Assembly: GCF_014323405.1 (NCBI RefSeq)
Contig: NZ_JACRWE010000002.1
Coordinates: 248,001-312,000 of the forward strand
DNA length: 64,000 nucleotides
DNA from: Romboutsia faecis
Lineage (GTDB): Bacteria > Bacillota > Clostridia > Peptostreptococcales > Peptostreptococcaceae
Reading direction: 5' to 3'
A program made the translations under genes and the position numbers. The notes beneath the pieces are model-generated. The model was not told where the DNA came from. It was given only the letters and a program-made list of their open reading frames with translations, and ran no database searches. Within the stretch, counting starts at the first letter, position 1, and each line of letters opens with the position of its first letter. Shown here in pieces: positions 1-8,328 of this stretch.

Positions 1-1034
1 ATGAAACTGTAAGTTTAGTAAAAAAATATGATAAGAGATCATCAGGATTTGTGAATGCAATTCTTAGAAATGTTATAAGACAAAAAGATACAATAGGAGA
101 AGTAGATATAAAAGATGATAAAATAATGTATCTAGCAACTAAATATTCTTATAGTCCTTGGATGATAAAGAATTGGATTAATAACTTTTCAGAAGAATTT
201 ACAGAAGATTTATTAGAAGCAAATAGTGAAAGACCTAGTGTATATCTTAGAACAAATACTTTAAAGACTACTAGAGATGAACTTTTAGAGAAATTAAGAT
301 CTGAAGGTATCGAGTGCAGTGTAGTCCCTATAGTAGATGAGGCTATTAGAGTAGAAAATTTGAAGAATATAGAGAATAATCAACTATTTAAAGATGGATT
401 ATTTACGATACAAGATGTAAGTTCTATGATAGTTGGAAAAGTTATGAATCCTAAGGAAAATTCACAAGTCTTAGATGTATGTAGTGCTCCAGGAGGAAAG
501 ACTACACACTTAGCTACATTAATGAATAATACTGGTAAAGTTGTATCTAGAGATATATTTGACCATAAATTAAAATTAATACAATCAACTGTAAATAGAT
601 TGGGACTAACGAATGTAGAGATAGAGTCATTTGATGCTTCGATATTGGATAAAAATAGTATAGATAAATTTGATTATGTGCTAGCTGATGTTCCTTGTTC
701 AGGTCTTGGTATAATAAGAAGAAAACCAGAAATAAAATACAAGTCAAAAGGTGAGCTTAAAGAATTACCAAATATACAGAAAAATATTTTAGATAATGCA
801 TCTAAATATGTAAAAATCGGTGGTACTTTAATATATAGTACTTGTACTATACAAGATAATGAAAATATGGAAGTAGTAAAAGAATTTTTAGATAATAATA
901 ATAATTTTAAATTAGTTCCAATAAATGAAGTTAAGGTAGATTTAGATAATCAAGAAAATGGATATTTAAAGATATATCCAAATATTCACGATATAGATGG
1001 TTTCTTTATAGCAAAATTAGAAAGAGTAAGGTAG
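1..1034 (+). CDS. rsmB: 16S rRNA (cytosine-5)-methyltransferase RsmB, 5' end outside window
   Basis: This enzyme methylates C967 of 16S rRNA (E. coli numbering) using S-adenosylmethionine. The reading frame is open from the first bases of the window; the GTG at 51 encodes the Val of the internal FVNAILRN motif and is not a start. The N-terminal NusB-like RNA-binding domain is therefore mostly cut off. The methyltransferase core is complete: SAM loop DVCSAPGGKTTH, motif IV DVPCSGLG and motif VI STCTIQDNEN carry the two expected cysteines. It overlaps the reading frame leading into rlmN at its TAG, as in the B. subtilis yloM-yloN order. The assignment is firm; only the truncation by the window edge is unusual. 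Confidence 0.95.
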   Translation, partial: ETVSLVKKYDKRSSGFVNAILRNVIRQKDTIGEVDIKDDKIMYLATKYSYSPWMIKNWINNFSEEFTEDLLEANSERPSVYLRTNTLKTTRDELLEKLRSEGIECSVVPIVDEAIRVENLKNIENNQLFKDGLFTIQDVSSMIVGKVMNPKENSQVLDVCSAPGGKTTHLATLMNNTGKVVSRDIFDHKLKLIQSTVNRLGLTNVEIESFDASILDKNSIDKFDYVLADVPCSGLGIIRRKPEIKYKSKGELKELPNIQKNILDNASKYVKIGGTLIYSTCTIQDNENMEVVKEFLDNNNNFKLVPINEVKVDLDNQENGYLKIYPNIHDIDGFFIAKLERVR

Positions 1035-1042
1035 TGATAAAT

Positions 1043-2074
1043 ATGGAACAGAATAAAGTAGCTTTAAAGAATATGACAGAAGATGAACTGAAAGATTTTA
1101 TAGTAAGTATTGGAGAAAAATCATTTAGAGGTACTCAAATTTTTTCATGGATATATAAAGGTGCTAAAACTTTTGATGATATGAGAAATATACCTAAAAA
1201 TTTAAGAGAAAAGCTTGATGAAGTATCTTATATTGGAAATATAGAACAAGAATTAAAATTAGAATCAAAGGTAGATAAAACTAAAAAGTATCTATTTTTA
1301 TTAAATGATGGAAATATTATAGAAACTGTTATGATGGACTATGAAGATAGGGTTACAGTGTGCATTTCTAATCAGGTTGGATGTAGAATGGGATGTAATT
1401 TCTGTGCATCAACGTTAGAAGGTTTAATAAGAAACTTAGAACCTTGGGAAATTTTAGATCAAATTATGAAAATACAAGAGGATACAGGTAAAAGAGTATC
1501 GAATCTTGTATTGATGGGTAGTGGAGAACCTTTAGATAACTTCGAAAATACTAAAAAGTTCTTAAAACTAGTAAATGAAAAAAATGGTTTAAACATAGGT
1601 TATAGGCATATAACTTTATCAACTTGTGGATTAGTACCTAAAATGTATGAATTAGCTGATTTAGGATTGCCTATAAATTTAGCACTATCTCTACATTCCC
1701 CATTTGATGAAAAAAGAAGAGAGATAATGCCAGTAGCAAATGCATACAAAGTAAATGATTTAATAGATGCATGTAAATATTATATAAAGAAAACTAATAG
1801 AAGAGTTACTTTTGAGTACTCTCTAATTAAAGGTGTAAATGATTCAGAAAAAGAAGCTAAAGAGATAGTTAGGCTTCTAAAAGGCATGTTATGCCATGTG
1901 AATTTAATACCAATAAATAAAGTAGAAGAAAGAGAATATGAAAGGCCGGATAAATCATATATATATAAGTTCAGAGATTACTTAGAAAAAAATAATATAC
2001 CAGCTACGGTGAGAATATCTATGGGTTCAGATATTGGAGGAGCCTGTGGACAATTAAGAAGAAAACATAAGTAG
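1043..2074 (+). CDS. rlmN: Dual-specificity 23S rRNA/tRNA adenine-C2 methyltransferase RlmN
   Basis: A radical SAM enzyme that makes 2-methyladenosine at A2503 of 23S rRNA and A37 of some tRNAs. The protein has 343 residues, a normal family length. The cluster motif CRMGCNFCAS (CxxxCxxC) and the C-terminal GGACGQL, carrying the methyl-accepting cysteine, are both present. A GTG at 1034 overlapping the rsmB stop is a possible start, but the ATG at 1043 sits behind AAGGTAGTGAT, close to the ideal anti-16S sequence, so I start there. It is translated closely after rsmB and followed 17 bp later by prpC. Confidence 0.95.
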   Translation: MEQNKVALKNMTEDELKDFIVSIGEKSFRGTQIFSWIYKGAKTFDDMRNIPKNLREKLDEVSYIGNIEQELKLESKVDKTKKYLFLLNDGNIIETVMMDYEDRVTVCISNQVGCRMGCNFCASTLEGLIRNLEPWEILDQIMKIQEDTGKRVSNLVLMGSGEPLDNFENTKKFLKLVNEKNGLNIGYRHITLSTCGLVPKMYELADLGLPINLALSLHSPFDEKRREIMPVANAYKVNDLIDACKYYIKKTNRRVTFEYSLIKGVNDSEKEAKEIVRLLKGMLCHVNLIPINKVEEREYERPDKSYIYKFRDYLEKNNIPATVRISMGSDIGGACGQLRRKHK

Positions 2075-2091
2075 CTTAAGGGGGAAATCTT

Positions 2092-2844
2092 ATGATTTAT
2101 AGCTGTGACTCCCACATAGGAAAAGTAAGAAAGAATAATGAAGATTATTGTATGGGGGAAGTTATAAAAACTAAAAATGAAGAAGATATAGGAATTTTTG
2201 CGCTAGCTGATGGAATGGGTGGCCATAAAAAAGGTGAAGTTGCAAGTAAGTTAGCAGTAGAAAATATTTTTAAATTTTTAAAAGAGAATTTATTGCAAAC
2301 AAGTAGCATAAAAATAGATTATGTTGATGATGTAATAAAACAGGCTTATAATAATGTAAACTCAATTATTTATAAAAAATCTATAGAACAAGAAGAGTGT
2401 TTTGGAATGGGAACAACATTAGTAACTGCTATAATATATAAGGATAATTTATATGTTGCCAATGTTGGTGATAGTAGATGTTATATACTAAATGATACTG
2501 AATTAAATCAAATTAGTATAGACCATTCTGTTGTTGAAGAACTTGTTAGAGCAAATATTATAACAGAAGAAGAAGCTAGGAATCATCCTCGTAGAAATCA
2601 TATAACAAGAGCTATGGGAACTGATGAGATGGTTATAGTTGATATATTTAAAAGTAAGTTAAAAGAAAATGACTTAGTTCTTCTTGCTAGTGATGGATTA
2701 ACTGGATGCGTGGATAAAGAAGATATAAAAAATATGCTTTTAAAAAATAAAGATATATCAGAAATAAATAAAGAGTTAATAAATATGGCTAATGACGTTT
2801 CTGGAAAAGATAATGTCTCAGTTGTATTGATAAAGCATAATTAG
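2092..2844 (+). CDS. prpC: PP2C-type serine/threonine phosphatase (PrpC/Stp)
   Basis: A metal-dependent protein phosphatase that reverses phosphorylation by the neighbouring kinase PrkC. The 250-residue protein shows the PP2C motifs in order: an early Glu-Asp metal site (KNNEDY), ADGMGGH, GMGTTLV, VGDSRCYIL, ASDGL and GKDNVSVV, giving the aspartates that bind the two metals. There is no membrane segment, so it is cytoplasmic. The start follows AAGGGGGAAATCTT. It lies 12 bp before prkC, the standard Firmicute pairing, and the two are probably co-transcribed with rlmN. Confidence 0.95.
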   Translation: MIYSCDSHIGKVRKNNEDYCMGEVIKTKNEEDIGIFALADGMGGHKKGEVASKLAVENIFKFLKENLLQTSSIKIDYVDDVIKQAYNNVNSIIYKKSIEQEECFGMGTTLVTAIIYKDNLYVANVGDSRCYILNDTELNQISIDHSVVEELVRANIITEEEARNHPRRNHITRAMGTDEMVIVDIFKSKLKENDLVLLASDGLTGCVDKEDIKNMLLKNKDISEINKELINMANDVSGKDNVSVVLIKHN

Positions 2845-2856
2845 GACGGTGATAAA

Positions 2857-4740
2857 GTGGGAGATACAATTTTAGGAAATAGATACCAAATTATCAGAAA
2901 AATTGGTGATGGAGGAATGGCCTTTGTTTATGAGGCTAAAGATAAGTTATTAAATAGAACTGTTGCTGTTAAAGTTCTTAGACCTGAATTTGTAGATGAT
3001 GAAGAGTTTTTAAGGAAGTTTAAAAGAGAAGCTGAGGCAGTAGCGAGTTTATCTCATCCGAATATAGTAAATGTTTATGATGTAGGAGAAGATGGAAAAG
3101 TTCACTATATTGTAATGGAATATATAGATGGACAAAACCTTAAAGATATAATAAAAAATGAAGGAACATTAGATGAGTATACAGCTCTTGATATAACTAA
3201 ACAAATAGCAATGGCCCTTAGCGCTGCTCATAAAAAAGGCATAGTTCATAGAGATATAAAACCTCACAATATATTAATATCTAATGAAGGTAGAATTGTT
3301 AAGGTTGCAGATTTTGGGATAGCAAAAGCCGTTTCAAACTCTACAATGACCAATATTGGTAGTATAATAGGATCAGTTCATTATTTCTCGCCAGAACAAG
3401 CAAAGGGAAATTCTGTTAACGCTACAGCTGATTTATATTCATTAGGTATAGTTTTATATGAAATGATAATAGGAAGGGTTCCGTTTAGAGGAGATAGTCC
3501 TATATCTATAGCATTACAACATATAAATGAAGATGTTGAATTTACATCAGAAGAAAAGATTAATATACCTCAGAGTGTAAGGACAATAATAAAGAAGTTA
3601 ACTGAAAAATCTAGTGAAAATAGATATCAAAGTGCGGAAGACTTAATTGAAGACATTGATTATGTAGAAAAGAATATTGATTTAGACTTTATAAAAGAAT
3701 ATGATAATTTTGCAACTAAGAAAGTTAATATGGAAAATGCGGAAGAAAGTTTAGATTCAGAAGATGAGGATGAGGAGTTGTTAGAAGAAACTCCTAAAAT
3801 AAGTCAAAAACCTAAAAAAGAAAAATTAAAGAAAAAACCTAAAAAACCTGTAAAAGAAGATAGTCCAAAGGTTAGAAAAAGATTAAAAATCGCAGCAGTA
3901 GTATTGTTAATTATATTACTGGCACAAGGCATTTTTATATTTAAGTTTGTTTCTGGATTAATGGGTGGAAATAGTAATCAGGAACAGGTAATTACACTTC
4001 CTGACTTTGAAGGAAAAAACTTAGAATATGTAAATAAAGAACTAGAAAGATTAGGCCTAAAAATACTTGTAAAAAGTGAACATAGTGATACGGTAGAAAA
4101 GGATCATGTTATTTCTCAAAGTCCTGCAGCCGGTATGGAAGTTTCAAATGGAGACACTATAAGCATAGTTTTAAGTGATGGTCCTAAACAAAGTCAAGTT
4201 CCAAGTATAATAGGATTTACTTTAACAGAAGCTGAAAGAGTGTTGGGACAAAATAATTTAAAATTAGGCAATATAAAATATGAATATAATGATATTTACA
4301 AAGAAGGTATAGTGTTAAATCAAACTCCTAGTTCAGGATTAGGAGATGTGTCAGAAGGCGATAAAGTAGATGTTGTAGTAAGTAAAGGACCAAGAGAAAC
4401 TCAAGAAGAAAATAATAGCTCTGATAATGAAACAACAGATACATCAAATAATAATAACAGTAATAACAATAGCAGCAACAATAACAACAGTAGCAATAAC
4501 AATAATAACAATAGTACTAATAATAACAATAATAGTACTAACAATAGCAATAATAGTACTAATAATAACAATAATAGTACTAATAATAACAATAATAGTA
4601 GCAACAATAACAATAGTAGTAACAATAACAACAATAATAATCAGACAAATAAGCCATCTGATGAGAATGAGGATATAGATAATTCAGGTGATGGAAATGA
4701 AAATGTTCCAGATGAAGAGGGTGGAACTTTATTACCTTAA
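2857..4740 (+). CDS. prkC: PASTA-domain Ser/Thr protein kinase PrkC with Asn-rich tail
   Basis: A membrane receptor kinase that senses muropeptides and controls envelope homeostasis and germination in relatives. The protein has 627 residues. Kinase domain, about residues 10-270: IGDGGMAFVYEA glycine loop, VAVKVL lysine, HRDIKPHNIL catalytic loop, DFGIAKA. A basic linker, one transmembrane helix (about 346-366) and two PASTA domains (about 378-518) follow. After the second PASTA comes an 80-residue stretch almost wholly Asn with Ser/Thr, then an acidic C-terminus, in place of further PASTA repeats. The start is GTG behind GACGGTGATAAA. The poly-Asn tail is built of 21-bp repeats and probably varies in length between strains. 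Confidence 0.95.
   Translation: MGDTILGNRYQIIRKIGDGGMAFVYEAKDKLLNRTVAVKVLRPEFVDDEEFLRKFKREAEAVASLSHPNIVNVYDVGEDGKVHYIVMEYIDGQNLKDIIKNEGTLDEYTALDITKQIAMALSAAHKKGIVHRDIKPHNILISNEGRIVKVADFGIAKAVSNSTMTNIGSIIGSVHYFSPEQAKGNSVNATADLYSLGIVLYEMIIGRVPFRGDSPISIALQHINEDVEFTSEEKINIPQSVRTIIKKLTEKSSENRYQSAEDLIEDIDYVEKNIDLDFIKEYDNFATKKVNMENAEESLDSEDEDEELLEETPKISQKPKKEKLKKKPKKPVKEDSPKVRKRLKIAAVVLLIILLAQGIFIFKFVSGLMGGNSNQEQVITLPDFEGKNLEYVNKELERLGLKILVKSEHSDTVEKDHVISQSPAAGMEVSNGDTISIVLSDGPKQSQVPSIIGFTLTEAERVLGQNNLKLGNIKYEYNDIYKEGIVLNQTPSSGLGDVSEGDKVDVVVSKGPRETQEENNSSDNETTDTSNNNNSNNNSSNNNNSSNNNNNNSTNNNNNSTNNSNNSTNNNNNSTNNNNNSSNNNNSSNNNNNNNQTNKPSDENEDIDNSGDGNENVPDEEGGTLLP
4411..4650 (+). repeat. Asn/Ser/Thr low-complexity repeat inside prkC
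   Basis: AAT and AAC codons mixed with AGT/AGC and ACT fill this stretch. The clearest part, about 4510-4600, is an imperfect tandem of a 21-bp unit encoding a seven-residue S-T-N-N-N-N-N motif. Such tracts are prone to slippage. The long reading frames here on the other strand (poly-Leu) and in the next + frame (Ile/Thr) are artefacts of the repeat. Confidence 0.85.
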
Positions 4741-4767
4741 ATAAAATAGTAGAATATTTAATTTTTA

Positions 4768-4812
4768 ATAAGGCTAATATCTTTTAATCTAAGATATTAG
4801 CCTTATATTTAT
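4768..4812 (+). terminator. Terminator after prkC
   Basis: A perfect 14-bp stem (4770-4783 with 4791-4804) with a 7-base loop, extended by A-T pairs and followed by a weak T-rich tail. It separates the rsmB-prkC transcript from rsgA, which has 200 bp of its own leader. Confidence 0.8.
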
Positions 4813-5018
4813 AGTAAAAGTGTATTTTATATATAAAAGTAAATAAATTACTTAGATAAATTAGAAAAAACATTTAAAGGATTTCTTTTTATAGGAAATA
4901 TGTATAAAATATAGTAAGATAATAAATTAGGAGTATAATTAATTATAAAGTTATTATGCTATTATATATAGATATACGTAAATTATATAGATATACCCAA
5001 ATTTAAAGGAGGAATTTA

Positions 5019-5909
5019 ATGTTAGAAGGAAAGATCACGAAAGGAATAGGGGGATTTTATTACGTAGATACTGAAAAGGGAATTTATGAATGTAGAGCAA
5101 GGGGAATTTTTAGAAAACAAAAAATAACACCGCTAGTTGGAGATAGAGTAAAAATAAGTATAGTAGATGAAGAAGCTAAAAAAGGTGTTGTAGAAGAGAT
5201 TGATAAAAGGGATACGGAATTAATTAGACCGCCAATAGCTAATGTAGATAAAGCATTAATAGTTTTTGCTGTAAAAAATCCTAAGCCACATTTATCTTTA
5301 TTGGATAGATTTATAGTTTTAGCCGAAAAAGAAAACTTAGAAATCGTGATAGTCCTTACAAAAGCTGACTTAGATGATGATAATACTTTAGAAAATATTG
5401 CGAGTATATATGAACTTAGCGGATATAAAGTAATACCAGTGAGTAATAAAACTAAACTAAATATAGATAAGATAAAAGAGGAATTAAGAGGTAGTGTTGT
5501 TGTATTTGCTGGACCATCTGGAGTTGGAAAATCTAGTCTATTAAATGAAATAGATGCAAATTTCCAATTACAAACTGGTGAAGTAAGTGATAAAATAAAA
5601 AGAGGTAAGCATACCACAAGACATGCTGAACTTTTAAAACTAGAATGTGGTGGTATGGTTGCAGATACTCCAGGTTTTAGTTCATTAACATTAGATGATA
5701 TAGAAGAAAATGAACTAAAAGAATATTTCATCGAGTTTTATAATTATGGTGATTGTAAGTTTGGATCCAAATGTGTACATGAAAATGAACCTGGGTGTGG
5801 GGTAAAAGAAGCTGTAGAAAATGGAGAGATATCAAAACAAAGATACGATAGTTATATACAGCTGTTAAATGAAATTAGGCAAAGTAAACAAGGTAAAAGG
5901 AGATACTAA
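5019..5909 (+). CDS. rsgA: Ribosome small-subunit GTPase RsgA
   Basis: A circularly permuted GTPase that helps late maturation of the 30S subunit. The 296-residue protein begins with an OB fold (about 1-70). The G motifs follow in permuted order: TKAD (G4), SNK (G5), GPSGVGKSS (G1), a Thr-rich G2 and DTPGFSS (G3). It ends with the family zinc site, made by Cys-x4-Cys-x-His and a later Cys (CKFGSKCVH...GCGV). The start ATG follows AAAGGAGGAATTTA. It is 2 bp from rpe, as in B. subtilis cpgA-rpe-thiN. Confidence 0.95.
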   Translation: MLEGKITKGIGGFYYVDTEKGIYECRARGIFRKQKITPLVGDRVKISIVDEEAKKGVVEEIDKRDTELIRPPIANVDKALIVFAVKNPKPHLSLLDRFIVLAEKENLEIVIVLTKADLDDDNTLENIASIYELSGYKVIPVSNKTKLNIDKIKEELRGSVVVFAGPSGVGKSSLLNEIDANFQLQTGEVSDKIKRGKHTTRHAELLKLECGGMVADTPGFSSLTLDDIEENELKEYFIEFYNYGDCKFGSKCVHENEPGCGVKEAVENGEISKQRYDSYIQLLNEIRQSKQGKRRY

Positions 5910-5911
5910 GA

Positions 5912-6568
5912 ATGATTAAGTTAGCACCATCGATACTATCAGCAGATTTCGCAAGGTTATTAGAGGATGTAAAAAAAGTAGAAAATGCAGGCTGTGAATA
6001 TTTACACATAGATGTAATGGACGGTCATTTCGTTCCTAATATTACTTTAGGGCCTGGGGTTGTAAAATCTTTAAGAAAAGATGTTAATATGGTATTTGAT
6101 GCACATCTTATGATAGAAAATCCAGATAGCTACATAAAAGAATTTGTAGATGCAGGGTGTGACATTATAGTAGTTCATCAAGAAGCTTGTAAACATCTTC
6201 ATAGAACTATACAAAATATAAAATCATATAATATAAAAGCAGGAGTTGCTTTAAACCCAGCAACGCCGATTGATACTATTAAACATGTATTAGAAGATGT
6301 TGATATGGTTTTAATAATGACTGTTAATCCAGGATTTGGAGGTCAATCATTTATTGAAGGAATGATATCTAAGATTAAGGAATTAAAGGGTCTTATAGAT
6401 TCAAAGGGGTTAAATGTAGATATACAAGTTGATGGCGGAATTAAACCAGATAATGTACTTGATGTAGTTAAGGCAGGGGCAAATGTTATAGTTGCTGGGT
6501 CCGCTATATTTAATAGTGAAAATATACAAGAAACTGTAGATTTATTTAGGAAAAATGCATCTAAATAG
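5912..6568 (+). CDS. rpe: Ribulose-phosphate 3-epimerase
   Basis: Interconverts ribulose 5-phosphate and xylulose 5-phosphate in the pentose phosphate pathway. The 218-residue TIM barrel carries the signatures LAPSILSADFARL, HIDVMDGHFVPNITLGP, HLMIENP and TVNPGFGGQ, and the phosphate-binding VDGGI and AGSAIF. The metal and catalytic residues (His and Asp of DVMDGHFVP, Asp of VDGGI) are intact. It is tightly coupled to rsgA (2 bp) and thiN (8 bp). Confidence 0.96.
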   Translation: MIKLAPSILSADFARLLEDVKKVENAGCEYLHIDVMDGHFVPNITLGPGVVKSLRKDVNMVFDAHLMIENPDSYIKEFVDAGCDIIVVHQEACKHLHRTIQNIKSYNIKAGVALNPATPIDTIKHVLEDVDMVLIMTVNPGFGGQSFIEGMISKIKELKGLIDSKGLNVDIQVDGGIKPDNVLDVVKAGANVIVAGSAIFNSENIQETVDLFRKNASK

Positions 6569-6576
6569 GTGATAAT

Positions 6577-7227
6577 ATGAAAATATGTATTGTTCTTAAT
6601 GGAGAGATTAAGGATTATAATAAAATAAAAGAAGTTATAAGAAATGAAAACTATGACAGCATAATTTGCGCAGATGGAGGAGCGAATCATCTTTATAAGA
6701 TGGGAATAAATCCAGATTATATAATTGGAGATTTAGATTCTGCAAATCTAGATATAATAAATTACTATAAAGAAAAAAAAGTAACTTTTGAGAAGTTTCC
6801 ATCTAAAAAGGATGAAACAGATTCTGAAATATGTATATTTTTAGCAGAAAAGCTTAAGGCTACGAATATAGATTTTATAGGTGCATTAGGAGGAAGAATA
6901 GACCATACTATTGCAAATATAAATTTACTTTATTATGTAAAAGAAAAAAAGATTATTCCTAAAATTATTTCTGAAAAAGAAGAAATTTATATAGCGATAA
7001 ATGAAAAAATAATAATTGATGGTAATAAAGGTGACACAATATCTGTAATACCAATTAAAGGAGATGCACAAGGCGTTACACTTGATAATTTAGAATATCC
7101 CTTAAATGACCATTATATGAAATACTCCGTACCGTTAGGCATTTCAAATGTTATGTTAGATATGAGTTGCTCAATAAGTGTTAAAAAAGGAACTCTAATT
7201 ATAATAAGAAATAAAGATATTCAATAA
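6577..7227 (+). CDS. thiN: Thiamine pyrophosphokinase
   Basis: Transfers pyrophosphate from ATP to thiamine, giving thiamine pyrophosphate, the cofactor of the Dxs enzyme encoded further on. The 216-residue protein has the N-terminal catalytic domain with ADGGANHLYKMG, PDYIIGDLDS and KDETDSE, the usual ATP and Mg site, then GALGGRIDHTIANI. The C-terminal beta domain follows. The start ATG comes after AGGTGATAAT. It is the last gene of rsgA-rpe-thiN, with a terminator overlapping its stop codon. Confidence 0.95.
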   Translation: MKICIVLNGEIKDYNKIKEVIRNENYDSIICADGGANHLYKMGINPDYIIGDLDSANLDIINYYKEKKVTFEKFPSKKDETDSEICIFLAEKLKATNIDFIGALGGRIDHTIANINLLYYVKEKKIIPKIISEKEEIYIAINEKIIIDGNKGDTISVIPIKGDAQGVTLDNLEYPLNDHYMKYSVPLGISNVMLDMSCSISVKKGTLIIIRNKDIQ

Positions 7228-7260
7228 AATAAGCATGCTATAGTGGTATGCTTATTTTTT
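7227..7260 (+). terminator. Terminator after thiN
   Basis: A 10-bp stem (7227-7236 with 7248-7257) is followed by a run of T to 7260. It begins at the last base of the thiN stop codon. Confidence 0.8.
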
Positions 7261-7376
7261 ATGTCTAAAAAACTAAAATATAAATAAATAATAAAAACTA
7301 GGACAGGTCTAAATATATTTTATCTTGCATAAATTTAAATTATAAATAAGGGTTCAATGAGTAAGGGGGGTGTTTT

Positions 7377-7526
7377 ATGAAAAATCAATCAAAGGGGCTT
7401 TTAGGTATAATATGTATGGCAACAGGTGCAGCAGTAATAATATCAATGATATTGCCTAATTGGATTTTTTCAATACTTACGGCATTGGTTCTTATAGTAT
7501 GTGGAGTTTTACTATTTTTATATTAG
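7377..7526 (+). CDS. Small hydrophobic membrane protein, 49 aa
   Basis: I do not recognise this gene. It encodes 49 residues from an ATG behind a strong AAGGGGGGTG ribosome site. After a short basic N-terminus (MKNQSKG) the rest is two hydrophobic segments, about 8-24 and 30-48, split by an Asn-Trp (PNW), which predicts a hairpin membrane protein. It lies between thiN and spoVM and upstream of no other gene on that strand except spoVM, so a sporulation role is possible but unproven. Codon use matches the surroundings. Support comes from the good start signal and unbroken hydrophobic pattern; the function is unknown. Confidence 0.6.
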   Translation: MKNQSKGLLGIICMATGAAVIISMILPNWIFSILTALVLIVCGVLLFLY

Positions 7527-7632
7527 AATATAATTTTAATATAGATAGAAAATATTAAATATATATCTAGTTGCAAATGAATAAATATAATAGAGAAATA
7601 ATATATTAATTTATAAAATGGGGGTATAGATT

Positions 7633-7710
7633 ATGAAGATGGTAACAATAAAATTACCAAAGTGGCTATCTAATATAGTTTTAAAATTTATGAGGAAGGA
7701 TAAAAAATAA
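7633..7710 (+). CDS. spoVM: Stage V sporulation protein SpoVM, 25 aa
   Basis: An amphipathic helix that recognises the convex forespore membrane and anchors the spore coat ATPase SpoIVA. The 25-residue product begins MKMVTIKLPKWLSNIV, closely matching B. subtilis SpoVM (MKFYTIKLPKFLGGIV), including Pro9, which is needed for curvature sensing. The tail MRKDKK is basic, as expected. The position between thiN and rpmB is the same as in B. subtilis. The ATG follows ATGGGGGTATAGATT. No partner gene (spoIVA) lies in the window. Confidence 0.92.
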   Translation: MKMVTIKLPKWLSNIVLKFMRKDKK

Positions 7711-7729
7711 AATTCTCAATATAAAAAGT

Positions 7730-7757
7730 AAAAGCCTACATATATAGTAGGCTTTTT
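7730..7757. terminator. Bidirectional terminator between spoVM and rpmB
   Basis: GCCTAC (7734-7739) pairs with GTAGGC (7747-7752) across a 7-base loop, flanked by A-run and T-run, so it can end both the spoVM transcript and the convergent rpmB transcript. Confidence 0.85.
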
Positions 7758-7771
7758 CAAAAAATAACTTA

Positions 7772-7960
7772 TTAAGCTCTTTCAACTTTACCAGAACGTA
7801 AACATCTAGTACAAACTTTAACTCTCTTAGGAGTTCCATCTATTATAGCTCTAACGCTTCTTAAGTTAGCAGACCAAGTTCTTCTGCTGTGTCTATTTGA
7901 GTGTGATACTTGGTTTCCAGAAACCTTCCCTTTACCACATACGCTACATACTTTCGCCAT
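7772..7960 (-). CDS. rpmB: 50S ribosomal protein L28
   Basis: A 62-residue component of the large ribosomal subunit. The sequence MAKVCSVCGKGKVSGNQVSH is typical of the cysteine-containing (zinc-ribbon) form, with a second pair CTRCLRSGKVERA near the end, so four cysteines (CxxC...CxxC) are kept. Read from the minus strand with a strong AAGGAGGTG site just upstream. This is one of only three minus-strand genes in the window; the same inverted rpmB beside spoVM is seen in B. subtilis. Confidence 0.96.
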   Translation of the reverse strand: MAKVCSVCGKGKVSGNQVSHSNRHSRRTWSANLRSVRAIIDGTPKRVKVCTRCLRSGKVERA

Positions 7961-8328
7961 TATTGTACACCTCCTTAAAATGATAACTATTTAAAGACTA
8001 AAAACATATTTATATTAACACAAATATCGAAATTCTGCAATAGAAATATATATTTGTCTTATATATTATTATTGAACAATTTGTAACTATCATATAAAAT
8101 TATATATATAATTCACAATAAAGTAAATAAAAAATATAAAAAAGTGAATTAGAATATATTACTACGTGGTGATTAATCAAAATTTAGTTTCAAAAGAGAT
8201 TAAGTAGGTTTAAAAAGTAATATAATTATAGTATTATAGTAATTATAATTAATATTACATAAAAGAAGATATTTTTAAATGATTTTTGAGCAAAATAAAA
8301 ATAAAAAATAATTTAAGGGGGTCAAGCC
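7961..8328. other. Divergent intergenic region rpmB / yloU (368 bp)
   Basis: Very AT-rich. On the minus side it holds the rpmB ribosome site (7963-7978) and a candidate promoter. On the plus side I see AAGGGGG ahead of yloU and several TATAAT-like strings (8221-8226 and nearby) but no convincing -35 to pair with them. No reading frame or conserved RNA was recognised. Confidence 0.5.
8012..8040 (-). promoter_or_regulatory. Candidate promoter for rpmB
   Basis: Read on the minus strand: TTGCAG (8035-8040), a 17-base spacer and TAATAT (8012-8017), each matching the SigA consensus at four of six positions. It lies about 50 bp ahead of the start codon. Confidence 0.4.

Noticed and set aside
51..53. 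GTG as start of rsmB
   Set aside because: The frame is open upstream and the residues before it (for example RSSGF) continue the family sequence, so the gene simply starts outside the window.
4500..4620. CRISPR-like or satellite array
   Set aside because: The 21-bp repeats are contiguous, in frame and encode the prkC tail. There are no spacers.
4401..4634. 77-residue poly-Leu reading frame on the minus strand
   Set aside because: It is the reverse complement of the AAT/AAC repeat in prkC, with no ribosome site. The Ile/Thr frame at 4427-4678 has the same cause.
5084..5731. 215-residue minus-strand frame inside rsgA
   Set aside because: Antisense shadow of a well-supported gene; no ribosome site and a composition reflecting the complement of Lys/Glu/Asp codons. 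The same holds for the frames at 32520-33029 and 34890-35384 on the minus strand.
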